Below are positions 24,601 through 31,170 of a stretch of 31,170 nucleotides of DNA, in pieces; within the stretch, counting starts at the first letter, position 1; each line of letters opens with the position of its first letter. Under the pieces are notes generated by a model, which saw nothing but the letters and a program-made list of their open reading frames with translations, searched no databases and was not told where the DNA came from. Source of the DNA: JBCCIM01 sp045106435 (lineage in GTDB: Bacteria; Bacteroidota; Rhodothermia; Rhodothermales; JAHQVL01); contig JBGCEN010000356.1 of assembly GCA_045106435.1 (NCBI GenBank), forward strand, positions 1 to 31,170, given 5' to 3'. Position numbers and translations under genes: made by a program.

Positions 24601-25390
24601 AAGAGCCTACGATCGGGATGGGCAAGAGGTGTTGTTTTAAGGAAAATCGCCCCCCATAGTTGCCATTCGAATAAAGTGGGTGATGCCCCACAACAAGGAT
24701 TTGATCGTTGCGGTATTTAAAAAGTAAATCTTTAAACTCGTTCAGAAAGTCCGTGGGTTCACGAAGCTCGTAGTCACCTGTATCTCCATATATCTTTTCT
24801 TCATCCAGCCACCATTGGGTATCCATTACGATCATCGTTATCCCATCGGCTATGGGTAACGCTACCGGCCCGGGAAATCCTTCAGCCGGCTGAAAAACAT
24901 CCTCTGCCCCCAGAAAATCCTCTATGAAGCGAGCCTCTTGCATCAGTGCCGGTTGTCGCACGGGCTGAGTTGGTGAATCTTGATCGCCCGGTACAAATAC
25001 GACCTTGCTTCCGCGTTCACGAACCAATTCAAGCCACTCTTCGAGGTTTTCCCCTGTGGCCGGGTGATTTTCCTGCAAGGAGTCTGCAAAATCACAACAC
25101 GGAGTATAGTCCCCCATAAACACCAACGTGTGTTGAGAATCTGCATACGCAAGATGTTCGCGTAACATGATCCTGACACCGTCTGCCTCAGCAGATGCTG
25201 CCGTCCCGATATTGCCGAGAAGAAATACGCGACGTACGAGAGAAGCATCGTTGGGCTTTTCCAAGTTTGTCGCGCTCAAATCTGTTTCTACCAATAAGGC
25301 TGGTGCTGGTGAGCAACCATATATCAGAAAAACAAAAATGAAACAACTGCTCCAGTGCTCAATTGCTTTTACGAGGGGTGGCCAAGCCAT
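21635..25390 (-). CDS. Giant metallophosphoesterase-like / Omp85-type beta-barrel fusion lipoprotein
   Basis: A 1251-aa protein. The signal ends in LIYGC (Cys26). Residues about 50-390 have the calcineurin-like phosphoesterase layout, but key blocks are altered: LLGNIG (Asn60 for the first Asp), GDYT (Tyr for Asn), PGDQD (for GNHD) and AAHDYNLQ (for GHxHxxQ); only GHHPLYS (His236) is fully normal. A long middle region (about 400-900) follows. The last 350 or so residues form a surface-antigen/BamA-type barrel, with GFRFNSTVDF, LGGKFNLRGYRSTRFAGRS and a final FTFTLGFLY with terminal aromatic. Large proteins with this architecture are known in Bacteroidota, with unknown function. Active-site decay suggests a structural or binding role for the N-terminal domain. 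The ATG at 25388-25390 is the only start that keeps the signal. Confidence 0.88.
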   Translation of the reverse strand: MAWPPLVKAIEHWSSCFIFVFLIYGCSPAPALLVETDLSATNLEKPNDASLVRRVFLLGNIGTAASAEADGVRIMLREHLAYADSQHTLVFMGDYTPCCDFADSLQENHPATGENLEEWLELVRERGSKVVFVPGDQDSPTQPVRQPALMQEARFIEDFLGAEDVFQPAEGFPGPVALPIADGITMIVMDTQWWLDEEKIYGDTGDYELREPTDFLNEFKDLLFKYRNDQILVVGHHPLYSNGNYGGRFSLKQHLLPIPIVGSLLPLYRQLVGLPQDMASSRYHLFRQEMLQLIRNQHNLIYAAAHDYNLQYFRKEDRRRVKHHIVSGSASQGRHASKGRGAAFTTKAQGFMVLEYYKEGSVWLEAWTTSPSNPEGELAFRTRLVEPNALSVEKPIADVGLKNDYRDSTVVQNINPAYAKMGKFGRVFFGQQYRDLWATPVKVPVLDLATEAGGLVPIKLGGQSQSVTMRLAAKDNKFFMLRSIDKLPVRSLSSAMRRTFASGIIQDQVAMQHPFGAFVIPFLAEGAGIFHTNPKMVFVPDDSRLNLAHEALSNQIVLFEERADEDVSHIASFGRATNVIGSQKLMQEINDDNDHRVHGYAFARARLFDMLIADHDRTLDNFRWGAFEPYELNPELEGKDRKQGKIYLPIPVDRDKAFSKVDGLFPSLYRILAEPAWQSFGNNYGYLRGLNRKGLPLDRRFTSSLTREDWVGIADSMSIALTDEVIDSAIRTWPAPVFEKAGEEMIRTLKARRDQLPDVAGRYYDVLATVVDVVGSNKHELFEVKRLDDDKTEISVFKLTRDGELQKELYRRIVLSRETKEIRLYGQDGNDQFVVTGSVNKGPRIIAVGGAGEDDFKDASVVQKGPKKSHFYDLESGTVLEAGPETKVKFSADIDVNTYEFEGYKPDLTRPVTYFGSNQDDGFFLGGGVRLSRHGFRKSPHASTHEIMGNYALRTKAFNLLYRGNFVDVIDDWSLNLAVEFLNPNNIRNFYGLGNDTSDDEETSRFYEARFSNFSVRPIFHRYMDQGIAFSVGPALEITDVRSSDNRSIGVPQPGISSSSFDQLYFGSVEASIDVQTLDNAQNPSQGFRFNSTVDFNAGIIETKDVYATLSSAFTLYMSPSLSPQLTMAVRVGGAHNVGAFPFYASNTLGGKFNLRGYRSTRFAGRSSFYQNVEIRTELIDFAGYFGYGTLGVMGFLDNGRVWTDNEKSRTWHQGYGGGIWLNIFDQVLLNNTLGFSENNRTFTFTLGFLY

Positions 25391-25501
25391 TTGGGATAGT
25401 GTGTTTTTTTTTAAATACTACCACGTATAACTTTAGACGCAATGGCCGGCAAATAGCTTCCAATTAAATCCGACCAAACGCGTTCTTTTACCCCTGGTCA
25501 A

Positions 25502-25588
25502 TCAATTAGGGCAAGTGAAAGCGTAGCCCATTTCGTCAGGAAAATACTCACCTGAATGCCGGATGTGTGTTTCAGTGTTGTCTCGCAC
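25502..25588 (-). pseudogene. Duplicated 3' fragment of the small Cys-containing gene
   Basis: Reading on the minus strand gives VRDNTETHIRHSGEYFPDEM then GYAFTCPN and a stop, identical but for one residue to the C-terminus of the intact gene at 26781-27011. Homology ends abruptly at about 25588, and no start or N-terminal half is present. It is a truncated copy in the same orientation about 1.28 kb away. Confidence 0.92.
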
Positions 25589-25675
25589 CAGTACTCCCTC
25601 GCACCTCTTACTCTCAGCATCCCCGATCAAGCAGAGGAAGACGCGAAAGGAAGCTTGAAAAAGGACATACTAATT

Positions 25676-25708
25676 CTCAACAGTTTCTGAGCTCGACTTT
25701 ATCCATTT
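25676..25708. repeat. Partial TIR ends next to the large palindrome
   Basis: TCTCAACAGTTTC (25676-25688, the end of the 11133-11325 family) directly abuts GCTCGACTTTATCCATTT, a variant of the 10902-11131 family end. The same pairing of families occurs at 11117-11155. GACTTTATCCATTT here (25695-25708) is perfectly inverted at 26141-26154. Confidence 0.7.
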
Positions 25709-25730
25709 TGCATACCCTTTTGAAAAAACT

Positions 25731-26044
25731 TGTGTGCGGGGATATCCCGCCAAATGCGTGGCGTTTTGGGAGGGCCTTTTATCGAAGCGTCTAGCCAGGG
25801 ACTGAGGCCGGTGGTTTTCTTTTCATCACTGTATCTAACGTTCCTGGGTATGGATTTGCGCGGCGGGGATAAAAGGGTGCCTTTATTTGGCGGGCGCCCT
25901 TTTATCTCCAATCGCGCTTTCCATACCCTGGGCCACTTATTGCAGCGACTCCTCTTAGTATATCTGCCACAAGGCCCTGGCTAAACGCTTCGATAAAAGC
26001 CCCTCCCACAACGCCACGCATTTGATGGGATATCCCCGCGCACA
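25731..26044. repeat. 314-bp long near-perfect palindrome
   Basis: Outer 70-base arms (25731-25800 and 25975-26044) match at 64 of 70 positions. An inner pair of 36-base arms (25846-25881 and 25893-25928) also pairs strongly (GGGTATGGA at the base, GGATAAAAGGG near the tip) around an 11-base loop. The 45-base stretches between are poorly paired. Further out, GACTTTATCCATTT (25695-25708) and its complement (26141-26154) enclose it. It has no coding content and would form a cruciform or a long RNA hairpin. Confidence 0.93.
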
Positions 26045-26217
26045 TTTTGTCCATTTATCTACATTTGGAGTGGATGACGAGACCTGCTAAATATTGCTAT
26101 ATCCCCTTTTTATATCGAACAGACCATTTTCGTGGACTTCAAATGGATAAAGTCTAACTGAGGGGAATACAACGTATTTATATATTGTCTATAAGACGTA
26201 TTAACTGGTCAAATATC
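26045..26217. other. Remainder of the gene-free palindrome region
   Basis: It contains the outer inverted repeat AAATGGATAAAGTC (26141-26154) and an AT-rich stretch up to the lipoprotein start. No RNA gene or additional frame is convincing. Confidence 0.5.
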
Positions 26218-26613
26218 ATGGCAAGATATTGTTTTATCCTGGTGCTGCTCGTTATGAATGGATGTAACGTGCTTGATGCAGCAAGCCCTTCAGGAGCTAT
26301 TCGAATTACAAATCACTCAAGTGCGGCGATATTGCCTGTTGCTATTGAACTTGAGTTATCGCGCTTGATTGATCTTTACCCAGTGACACCAGACGATTTC
26401 AGCAAGAGCAAGCTGGAGAGCGGCCAATCTATAGCGTTGGTGGATATTGATAATTACGAGCGAGGTGATGACATTCAACTTATAGTATGGCGGGAAGTAC
26501 GTGCAGAAGAACTTTCTAATCCTGATGAAATAGCTACGCTAGACGTGAAATATTATGAGTTGGGAGGTAAGGCCCTTCGGCTCATGAACTATCATATTGA
26601 AATAAAAGAGTAG
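26218..26613 (+). CDS. Small lipoprotein of unknown function
   Basis: A 131-aa protein with a short signal ending in VMNGC (Cys16), then a beta-rich domain with SGAIRITNHSSAAILPVAIE near the start of the mature protein, which recalls small Ig-like or DUF-type envelope proteins. I do not recognise a family. I chose ATG 26218 because it begins right before the basic residue and hydrophobic core of the signal; an upstream TTG would add eleven residues. It is isolated on the plus strand between the palindrome and a convergent small gene. Confidence 0.72.
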   Translation: MARYCFILVLLVMNGCNVLDAASPSGAIRITNHSSAAILPVAIELELSRLIDLYPVTPDDFSKSKLESGQSIALVDIDNYERGDDIQLIVWREVRAEELSNPDEIATLDVKYYELGGKALRLMNYHIEIKE

Positions 26614-26780
26614 ACAAGGCGTCTTTGGTTGAGGGGCACCGGACATATTTCTGCTGCTACGCAAGAGGCGAATTGCTCAGCGTAATCTGTCAGGCAAGGA
26701 TCGGATAGTTTCTTTTTCTACTGGGCCGGCCAAAACTGAATGTCTACGTACTTACAACGTACCAGCCATCCCCAAAACCA

Positions 26781-27011
26781 TCAATTAGGACAAGTAAACG
26801 CATAGCCCATTTCGTCAGGAAAATACTCACCTGAATGCCGGACGTGTGTTTCAGTGTTGTCGCGCACCTTCATGTCTCCTGTGCGCCAGTTTAGTCGTCG
26901 TTCGTACGTCTCACATTGTGGACACAGAAAGACGATCCAGTCTCCATCGCGATATGACTCACAAGCATGCTCGTCAGCCGCTTGTTTTGAATTGCCTGAT
27001 AGATCATTCAT
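26781..27011 (-). CDS. Small CPxC-containing protein, probable zinc ribbon
   Basis: A 76-aa soluble protein. Cys pairs appear as LCPQCETYER (mid-protein) and a C-terminal TCPN, plus an isolated Cys in HACESYRDG. CPxC with a later CP motif could form a zinc ribbon with one ligand contributed by another residue, so this is tentative. The ATG at 27009-27011 is preferred over the TTG two codons earlier. The 3' third has been copied to 25502-25588. No named family is recognised. It is divergent from the GMC oxidoreductase gene. Confidence 0.65.
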   Translation of the reverse strand: MNDLSGNSKQAADEHACESYRDGDWIVFLCPQCETYERRLNWRTGDMKVRDNTETHVRHSGEYFPDEMGYAFTCPN

Positions 27012-27193
27012 AATCAAAGAAGTGTAGTGATTATTTCGGCTTCTTCACAATATATAATCTGGTTGATTATATTCCTTCACATTACAGCGGAATTCACTAT
27101 AACAGTTCTTCTCCCTCTTCTCCCCTTGCGGATCTGCTGTAATTTGTTTAATAATACGGCAAGGATATTCCCAGTTAATGAAGCAGATTGGAC

Positions 27194-28942
27194 ATGCAGA
27201 AAAATCTACCCAACATTCACATCTCAAAAGAATATGACGTCGTCATCGTTGGCTCTGGCGCCGGCGGTGGTATGGCAGCGAAAGTCCTGGCAGAAGGCGG
27301 TGCCAAAGTAGCCGTTTTGGAAGCCGGCCCGATGTGGTATTCTGAATCCGACGGCGCCATGTTCAAATGGAACTATGATTCTCCGCGGCGCGGTGCATCA
27401 ACGCCTGAACGCCATTTTGGAGAATTTGACGCGTGCCTGGGCGGTTGGGGGCTCGAAGGAGAGCCATACACCCATGCAGAAGGTACAAAGTGGCGTTGGT
27501 TCAGGGCGCGTATGCTGGGTGGAAGGACTCACCACTGGGGTAGAATTTCGCTCCGATTTGGGCCGAATGATTTTAAGGCACGAAGCATCGACGGAGAAGG
27601 CGATGATTGGCCCATTGGATACGACGATGTATCACCTTACTACGACAAAGTAGAAGATCTCATCGGTATGTTTGGTACCGAGGAAGGAATTTACAATGAG
27701 CCGGGCGGCAGATACCTTCCGCCACCCAAGCCGCGCTGCTATGAGCTGCTGGTTAAAAAAGCCGGCCGGAAACTGAATATCCCGGTTATCCCCTCGCGTT
27801 TATCGATTATTACCAAACCACATAACGGTCGTGCTGCTTGCCATTACTGCGGGCAGTGTGGCAGAGGTTGTGCTACCAACTCCAATTTCTCTTCGCCGTC
27901 AGTACTGCTTCGGCCGGCGCTCACCTCTGGCAATCTCGATATCATTCCATACGCAATGGTTCGGGAAGTCATGACCAATGGCAATGGACTGGCAACAGGC
28001 GTTTCCTACGTGGATACGCAAACGCTAGAGGAATTCCAGGTTAAAGCGAAGGTGGTTGTGCTGGCTGCAAGCGCCTGTTCTTCCGCGCGCATTCTGATGA
28101 ACTCCAAGTCGCCGCAGCATCCAAACGGATTGGCCAATTCCAGTGATACAGTTGGGCGATATATAACCGACACCGTAGGCACAAGCGTTGGGGGCATTAT
28201 TCCGCAATTACTCGACGGCAAGCCACACAATGAAGACGGCGTAGGTGGTATGCACGTGTATGTACCGTGGTGGTTAGACAATAAGAAATTAGACTTCCTG
28301 CGGGGATATCACCTCGAAGTATGGGGCGGCAGAAGTATGCCGGGCTACGGATTTGGCGGTGGTATTCATCGGTACAACGGCGTTGACTACGCCCTCGGCA
28401 TCGAGCGAGAGAAAGGCGGTGGCGGCTATGGCAAAGTGCTTAAAGACGATTATCGCAATTTCTATGGCGCAACCGTTGGATTCTCTGGACGCGGTGAGAT
28501 GATTGGCCGGCGGGATAACAGATGTTATATCGACGAAAAAGTTGTTGATAAATTTGGTATCCCTGTGCTCAAATTCGACGTAAAGTTTAGCGAACAGGAA
28601 GAGCTTATGTGTAAGCATATCCACGAGACAGCTCGCGAGCTTATCCATACCATGGGCGGTATTGTGGCTTCACCCATGCCAACCAAAGAGAGCGGATACG
28701 GTATCCAGGCACCTGGCGAAATTATTCATGAAGTGGGTGCAACACGTATGGGTCATGATGCCCGCAGCTCTGTACTCAACGCACACTGCCAGGCACATGA
28801 TGCGAAGAATGTGTTTGTAGCAGATGCCGGCCCGTTTACCTCACAGGCGCACAAAAACACCACGCTGACTATTTTGGCGCTCTCGTGGCGTACGGCTGAT
28901 TATATTCTGGATCAAAGCAAAAAAGGCGCATTTCAGGGATAA
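27194..28942 (+). CDS. GMC-family FAD dehydrogenase with cysteine cluster (glucoside 3-dehydrogenase-like)
   Basis: A 582-aa flavoprotein of the glucose-methanol-choline oxidoreductase family. The FAD loop is VVIVGSGAGGGMAAKVLAEG (17-36), followed by LEAGP; a GGRTHHWGR segment near 109-117 and GATRMGHD near the C-terminus are family-typical. The end FTSQAHKNTTLTILAL holds the catalytic His and Asn region. A cluster Cys216, Cys219, Cys222, Cys226 (CHYCGQCGRGC) resembles the iron-sulfur-binding loop of membrane-linked GMC dehydrogenases such as FAD glucose dehydrogenase and glucoside 3-dehydrogenase. It lacks a signal peptide; the next gene encodes a Tat-exported partner that could carry it out. 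ATG 27194 is preferred over TTG 27188. Substrate is inferred only from context: oxidation of a sugar at C3. Confidence 0.9.
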   Translation: MQKNLPNIHISKEYDVVIVGSGAGGGMAAKVLAEGGAKVAVLEAGPMWYSESDGAMFKWNYDSPRRGASTPERHFGEFDACLGGWGLEGEPYTHAEGTKWRWFRARMLGGRTHHWGRISLRFGPNDFKARSIDGEGDDWPIGYDDVSPYYDKVEDLIGMFGTEEGIYNEPGGRYLPPPKPRCYELLVKKAGRKLNIPVIPSRLSIITKPHNGRAACHYCGQCGRGCATNSNFSSPSVLLRPALTSGNLDIIPYAMVREVMTNGNGLATGVSYVDTQTLEEFQVKAKVVVLAASACSSARILMNSKSPQHPNGLANSSDTVGRYITDTVGTSVGGIIPQLLDGKPHNEDGVGGMHVYVPWWLDNKKLDFLRGYHLEVWGGRSMPGYGFGGGIHRYNGVDYALGIEREKGGGGYGKVLKDDYRNFYGATVGFSGRGEMIGRRDNRCYIDEKVVDKFGIPVLKFDVKFSEQEELMCKHIHETARELIHTMGGIVASPMPTKESGYGIQAPGEIIHEVGATRMGHDARSSVLNAHCQAHDAKNVFVADAGPFTSQAHKNTTLTILALSWRTADYILDQSKKGAFQG

Positions 28943-28987
28943 CCCGTAAGATCACACCCGACGACCGGGTTAAAAAAGACTGAGATT

Positions 28988-29578
28988 ATGAACAGACGAG
29001 AAACACTCAAAATGATGGCTGCCGCTCCAGTAGCAGCAGGATTTTCCTGGACGCAGCATGATGTAGATCTTGCGCGGGAAAACATGGATAAAGCAGCACA
29101 GGGCATGGAGAATTTTGAGCCGGAATTTTTCACGGCGCACGAACTAAAAACAGTAAATGTGCTTTGTGATTTGATTATTCCTGCCGATGACCGCTCGGGC
29201 TCAGCGACAGATGCCGGCGTGCCGGCGTTTATGGATTTCATGATGATGGACCGCCCCACCCTGCAACTCCCCATGCGCGGTGGACTTGCATGGATGGATA
29301 CGCAGAGCAGAAAGCTGTTCAGCAAGCCATTTATCGAATGCACTGAAACCCAACAAAAAGAGCTACTGGATCAGATAGCCTATCCAGATATCGCTGCGCC
29401 GGATATGAGCCAGGGCGTGAGCTTTTTCAACAGCTTCCGCGACTTTACAGCTTCTGGATTTTGGTCCAGCAAAGTGGGTGTAGAAGACCTGAAATACATA
29501 GGCAACACCTTTGTCCCGGAATGGAAAGGCTGCCCCACCGAAGTACTCGACCATTTGGGGGTTAGTTATGACGACTGA
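28988..29578 (+). CDS. Gluconate 2-dehydrogenase subunit 3-like protein (Tat-exported small subunit)
   Basis: A 196-aa protein starting MNRRETLKMMAAAPVAAGFS, a twin-arginine signal. The mature part matches the gluconate 2-dehydrogenase subunit 3 family, with LCDLIIPADDRSGSATDAGVPAFMDFM (about 55-85) and later LLDQIAYPD. In known complexes this subunit escorts the signal-less GMC flavoprotein through the Tat system. It lies 45 bp after the GMC gene, clearly one operon. No cytochrome c gene follows within the window, so the electron acceptor is unknown. The stop codon sits at the base of the loop of a 7-bp hairpin (29569-29586). Confidence 0.92.
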   Translation: MNRRETLKMMAAAPVAAGFSWTQHDVDLARENMDKAAQGMENFEPEFFTAHELKTVNVLCDLIIPADDRSGSATDAGVPAFMDFMMMDRPTLQLPMRGGLAWMDTQSRKLFSKPFIECTETQQKELLDQIAYPDIAAPDMSQGVSFFNSFRDFTASGFWSSKVGVEDLKYIGNTFVPEWKGCPTEVLDHLGVSYDD

Positions 29579-29586
29579 CGTCGTCA
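29569..29586 (+). terminator. Stem-loop spanning the subunit-3 stop codon
   Basis: TGACGAC-TGAC-GTCGTCA: a perfect seven-base stem with a four-base loop containing the TGA stop. No U-tract follows, so termination strength is doubtful. Confidence 0.45.
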
Positions 29587-29620
29587 CGTTCTGGGTTTAG
29601 GGTTCAAGGTTTCGGGTTGT
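29587..29620 (+). repeat. Degenerate GGGTTTA/GGGTTCA repeat
   Basis: It reads GTTCTGGGTTTAGGGTTCAA then GGTTTCGGGTT. It is the same family as at 29-150, 716-757 and 6225-6270, again immediately after a gene end. Confidence 0.75.
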
Positions 29621-29698
29621 TTTTTCGGAAGTTTCTGTTTGTGAAATAACACTATGTTTCATACTTCCTTTTTGAAGCAACCCCAAACGCATAATTAT

Positions 29699-29733
29699 GT
29701 CATCCTGAACGAAGTGAAGGATCTTTGCGAAGT
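29699..29733 (+). repeat. GTCATCCTGAACGAAGTGAA repeat, third copy
   Basis: It matches the start of the 11356 copy closely, and continues GGATCTTTGCGAAG. It lies between the subunit-3 and DUF1080 genes. Confidence 0.8.
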
Positions 29734-29832
29734 GCATTGTTGAAAGGACTTGCAGGTCGCGTTTAATCACAGACTTACCCACCAACACCCACCACACAAG
29801 ACTTTTAAAAACAAATACTTACACAAACAAAC

Positions 29833-31122
29833 GTGCATCTAACAAAACATATTTTCCTCCTGCTCTGCTTTGCCTTTTTTGCCAGCACTTCTGTCCATGC
29901 CCAGCAGCAATCGTTGTTTAATGGTGAAGACTTATCCGGCTGGAAGATTCATGGTACGGAGAAGTGGTATGTAGAAGATGGGTTACTGGTTTGCGAAAGT
30001 GGGCCTGATGCAGCGTATGGTTATCTGGCGACGGAGCAAACGTTTAAAAACTTTGATCTGTCTATCGACTTCTTGCAGGATGCCAATGGCAACAGCGGCA
30101 TCTTCTTTCGTTCGTCGCTTGAAGGCACCATTATCACTGGATGGCAAGCCGAAGTAGCTCCGCCGGATAACGATACAGGAGGTGTTTATGAGTCGTATGG
30201 CAGAGGCTGGCTGGTGAAGCCCGACAAGGCGCTCGACAAAGCACTGAAAATGGGTGAATGGAATACCATGCGGGTTCGTGTGGTAGAAGATCACGTACAA
30301 ACCTGGGTCAATGGCGTACCGATGGTAGATTTTCGTGACGAGAAAATTGGTGAAGCATCTGGCTCCATTGCGTTACAAATACATGATGGCGGCGGCATCA
30401 AAGTGCGCTGGCGTAATCTGTACATTACCGAGGTTGAAGAAGACAATACAACCGGCACTTATCTCTACAGAACAGAACTAATACGCGCAACACCGGGCAA
30501 ACTACTGCCGCTGATCGATGCGCTCAAAGAACAGCGTGCCTATTATGAAGACGCAGGCCTCGCTGCTCCTTATATCATGCGCCACAGCCAGGGCGACCAA
30601 TGGGATTTGATGCTGTTACATCCTGTAGAGAGCTATGCGGATTATTTTTCGCCGGCCAATATGGCCACACGCCAACGTGCAGGACAACACCATGGAATAC
30701 ATGACGAAGCGTTTACCTCTATGATTGCGTGGCGAGAAGACACCTTTGTACACGGCCCTCCCTTGGACGTAGTGGCTGACAGATTTGACGGCATGGGCTT
30801 TTATCACATAGAAATATTTACGGCCATATCTGATAAGCGGCAAGAGTTGATGAAGCAGCGAAAAATGGAGAACGTTTATCTGGAAGCTATAGATCGTCCA
30901 CAAAACCTTATCTTTACAAAAGACGCCGGCGGTGCATGGGACATGTACACCCTTGGGTTCTACAGAGACATCAAGCACTTTGCAGAAAGCGCCGATATCC
31001 CCATCGAGAAAGAAAATGCCGCAGCAAAAGCCGCCGGCTTCAAATCGGTTTACACCATAGGCAGTTACCTTAGAAGCCTCATAGCTGAACACCACGACAC
31101 CCTTGCAACAGCTGTTCGATGA
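29833..31122 (+). CDS. Secreted DUF1080 (3-keto-glycoside hydrolase-like) protein with a duplicated C-terminal domain
   Basis: A 429-aa exported protein; the signal peptide ends after SVHA (about residue 23). Residues about 25-200 are a DUF1080 concanavalin-like domain: SLFNGEDLSGWKI, WYVEDGLLVCESG, FDLSIDFLQDANGNSGIFFR, GEWNTMRVRVVEDHVQTWVNG and ALQIHDGGGIKVRWRNLYI. DUF1080 proteins have been linked to cleavage of 3-keto-glycosides. Residues about 209-275 and 322-386 look like two copies of one alpha/beta unit, sharing YR/YH-E, a helix rich in Lys/Leu, and G-x-WD followed by a Tyr/Phe pattern (GDQWDLMLLHPVESYADYF; GGAWDMYTLGFYRDIKHF). This extension is unusual. The start is GTG 29833. It lies on the same strand as the GMC pair, about 250 bp downstream. 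Confidence 0.88.
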   Translation: MHLTKHIFLLLCFAFFASTSVHAQQQSLFNGEDLSGWKIHGTEKWYVEDGLLVCESGPDAAYGYLATEQTFKNFDLSIDFLQDANGNSGIFFRSSLEGTIITGWQAEVAPPDNDTGGVYESYGRGWLVKPDKALDKALKMGEWNTMRVRVVEDHVQTWVNGVPMVDFRDEKIGEASGSIALQIHDGGGIKVRWRNLYITEVEEDNTTGTYLYRTELIRATPGKLLPLIDALKEQRAYYEDAGLAAPYIMRHSQGDQWDLMLLHPVESYADYFSPANMATRQRAGQHHGIHDEAFTSMIAWREDTFVHGPPLDVVADRFDGMGFYHIEIFTAISDKRQELMKQRKMENVYLEAIDRPQNLIFTKDAGGAWDMYTLGFYRDIKHFAESADIPIEKENAAAKAAGFKSVYTIGSYLRSLIAEHHDTLATAVR

Positions 31123-31170
31123 TACCATTCTGCAGGAGCCCACATTGAAGGACATTTTATCCTTCCATGC
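31123..31170 (+). other. End of window after the DUF1080 gene
   Basis: A short GAAGGA/TCCTTC inverted repeat (31147-31165) is seen. The sequence stops before a possible U-tract, so a terminator cannot be judged. Confidence 0.3.

Noticed and set aside
25567..25984. Frames within the large palindrome
   Set aside because: They arise on both strands by symmetry of the palindrome, with no family resemblance.

Overview
This looks like a chromosomal segment of a marine or environmental member of the Bacteroidota/Rhodothermota lineage (Rhodothermia- or Balneolia-like). That placement is my inference. It rests on PorV/TraF-like outer-membrane and Omp85-fused metallophosphoesterase genes, a GMC dehydrogenase with a Tat-exported small partner, dispersed intergenic repeats of the 'GTCATTCTGAAC' type common in that group, moderate GC, and a strongly over-represented GCCGGC palindrome. 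There are no rRNA or tRNA genes, phage genes, transposase genes or CRISPR arrays.

Layout. 1-1200: a (TTTAGGG)8 array, then a CYTH protein and a SPOR lipoprotein on the minus strand; their stop codons lie in degenerate copies of the same repeat. 1280-3848: a DUF3311-like small membrane protein with a sodium/solute symporter, then a macro-domain hydrolase. 4011-6192: a TPR lipoprotein and an outer-membrane beta-barrel protein. 6300-8031: an AIM24-family protein, a TfoX C-terminal-domain protein and inorganic pyrophosphatase. 8294-10720: ergothioneine genes egtB-egtD. 10721-11584: a gene-free stack of inverted-repeat elements. 11585-13427: nagB plus a ROK sugar kinase. 13969-16838: an HPS/KGPDC-like decarboxylase, a zinc alcohol dehydrogenase lacking its structural zinc site, and a TIM-barrel sugar isomerase/epimerase. 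These are probably a carbohydrate catabolic set.

17391-20364 is the least familiar part: a BTAD/SARP-type regulator closed by a very strong terminator, a long AT-rich leader, a 153-aa soluble protein, and a 292-aa coiled-coil protein whose C-terminal domain appears homologous to the 153-aa protein. I regard this as the best candidate for an undescribed system. 20415-25390 holds two minus-strand metallophosphoesterases. The larger is an Omp85-type barrel fusion whose phosphoesterase motifs are degenerate.

25500-27011 contains a 314-bp near-perfect palindrome, a duplicated 3' fragment of a small Cys-containing gene, a small lipoprotein, and the intact copy of the duplicated gene. 27194-31122 ends the window with a GMC flavoprotein, its gluconate-dehydrogenase subunit-3-like partner, and a secreted DUF1080 protein carrying a duplicated C-terminal domain. 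Together these suggest periplasmic 3-keto-glycoside chemistry.
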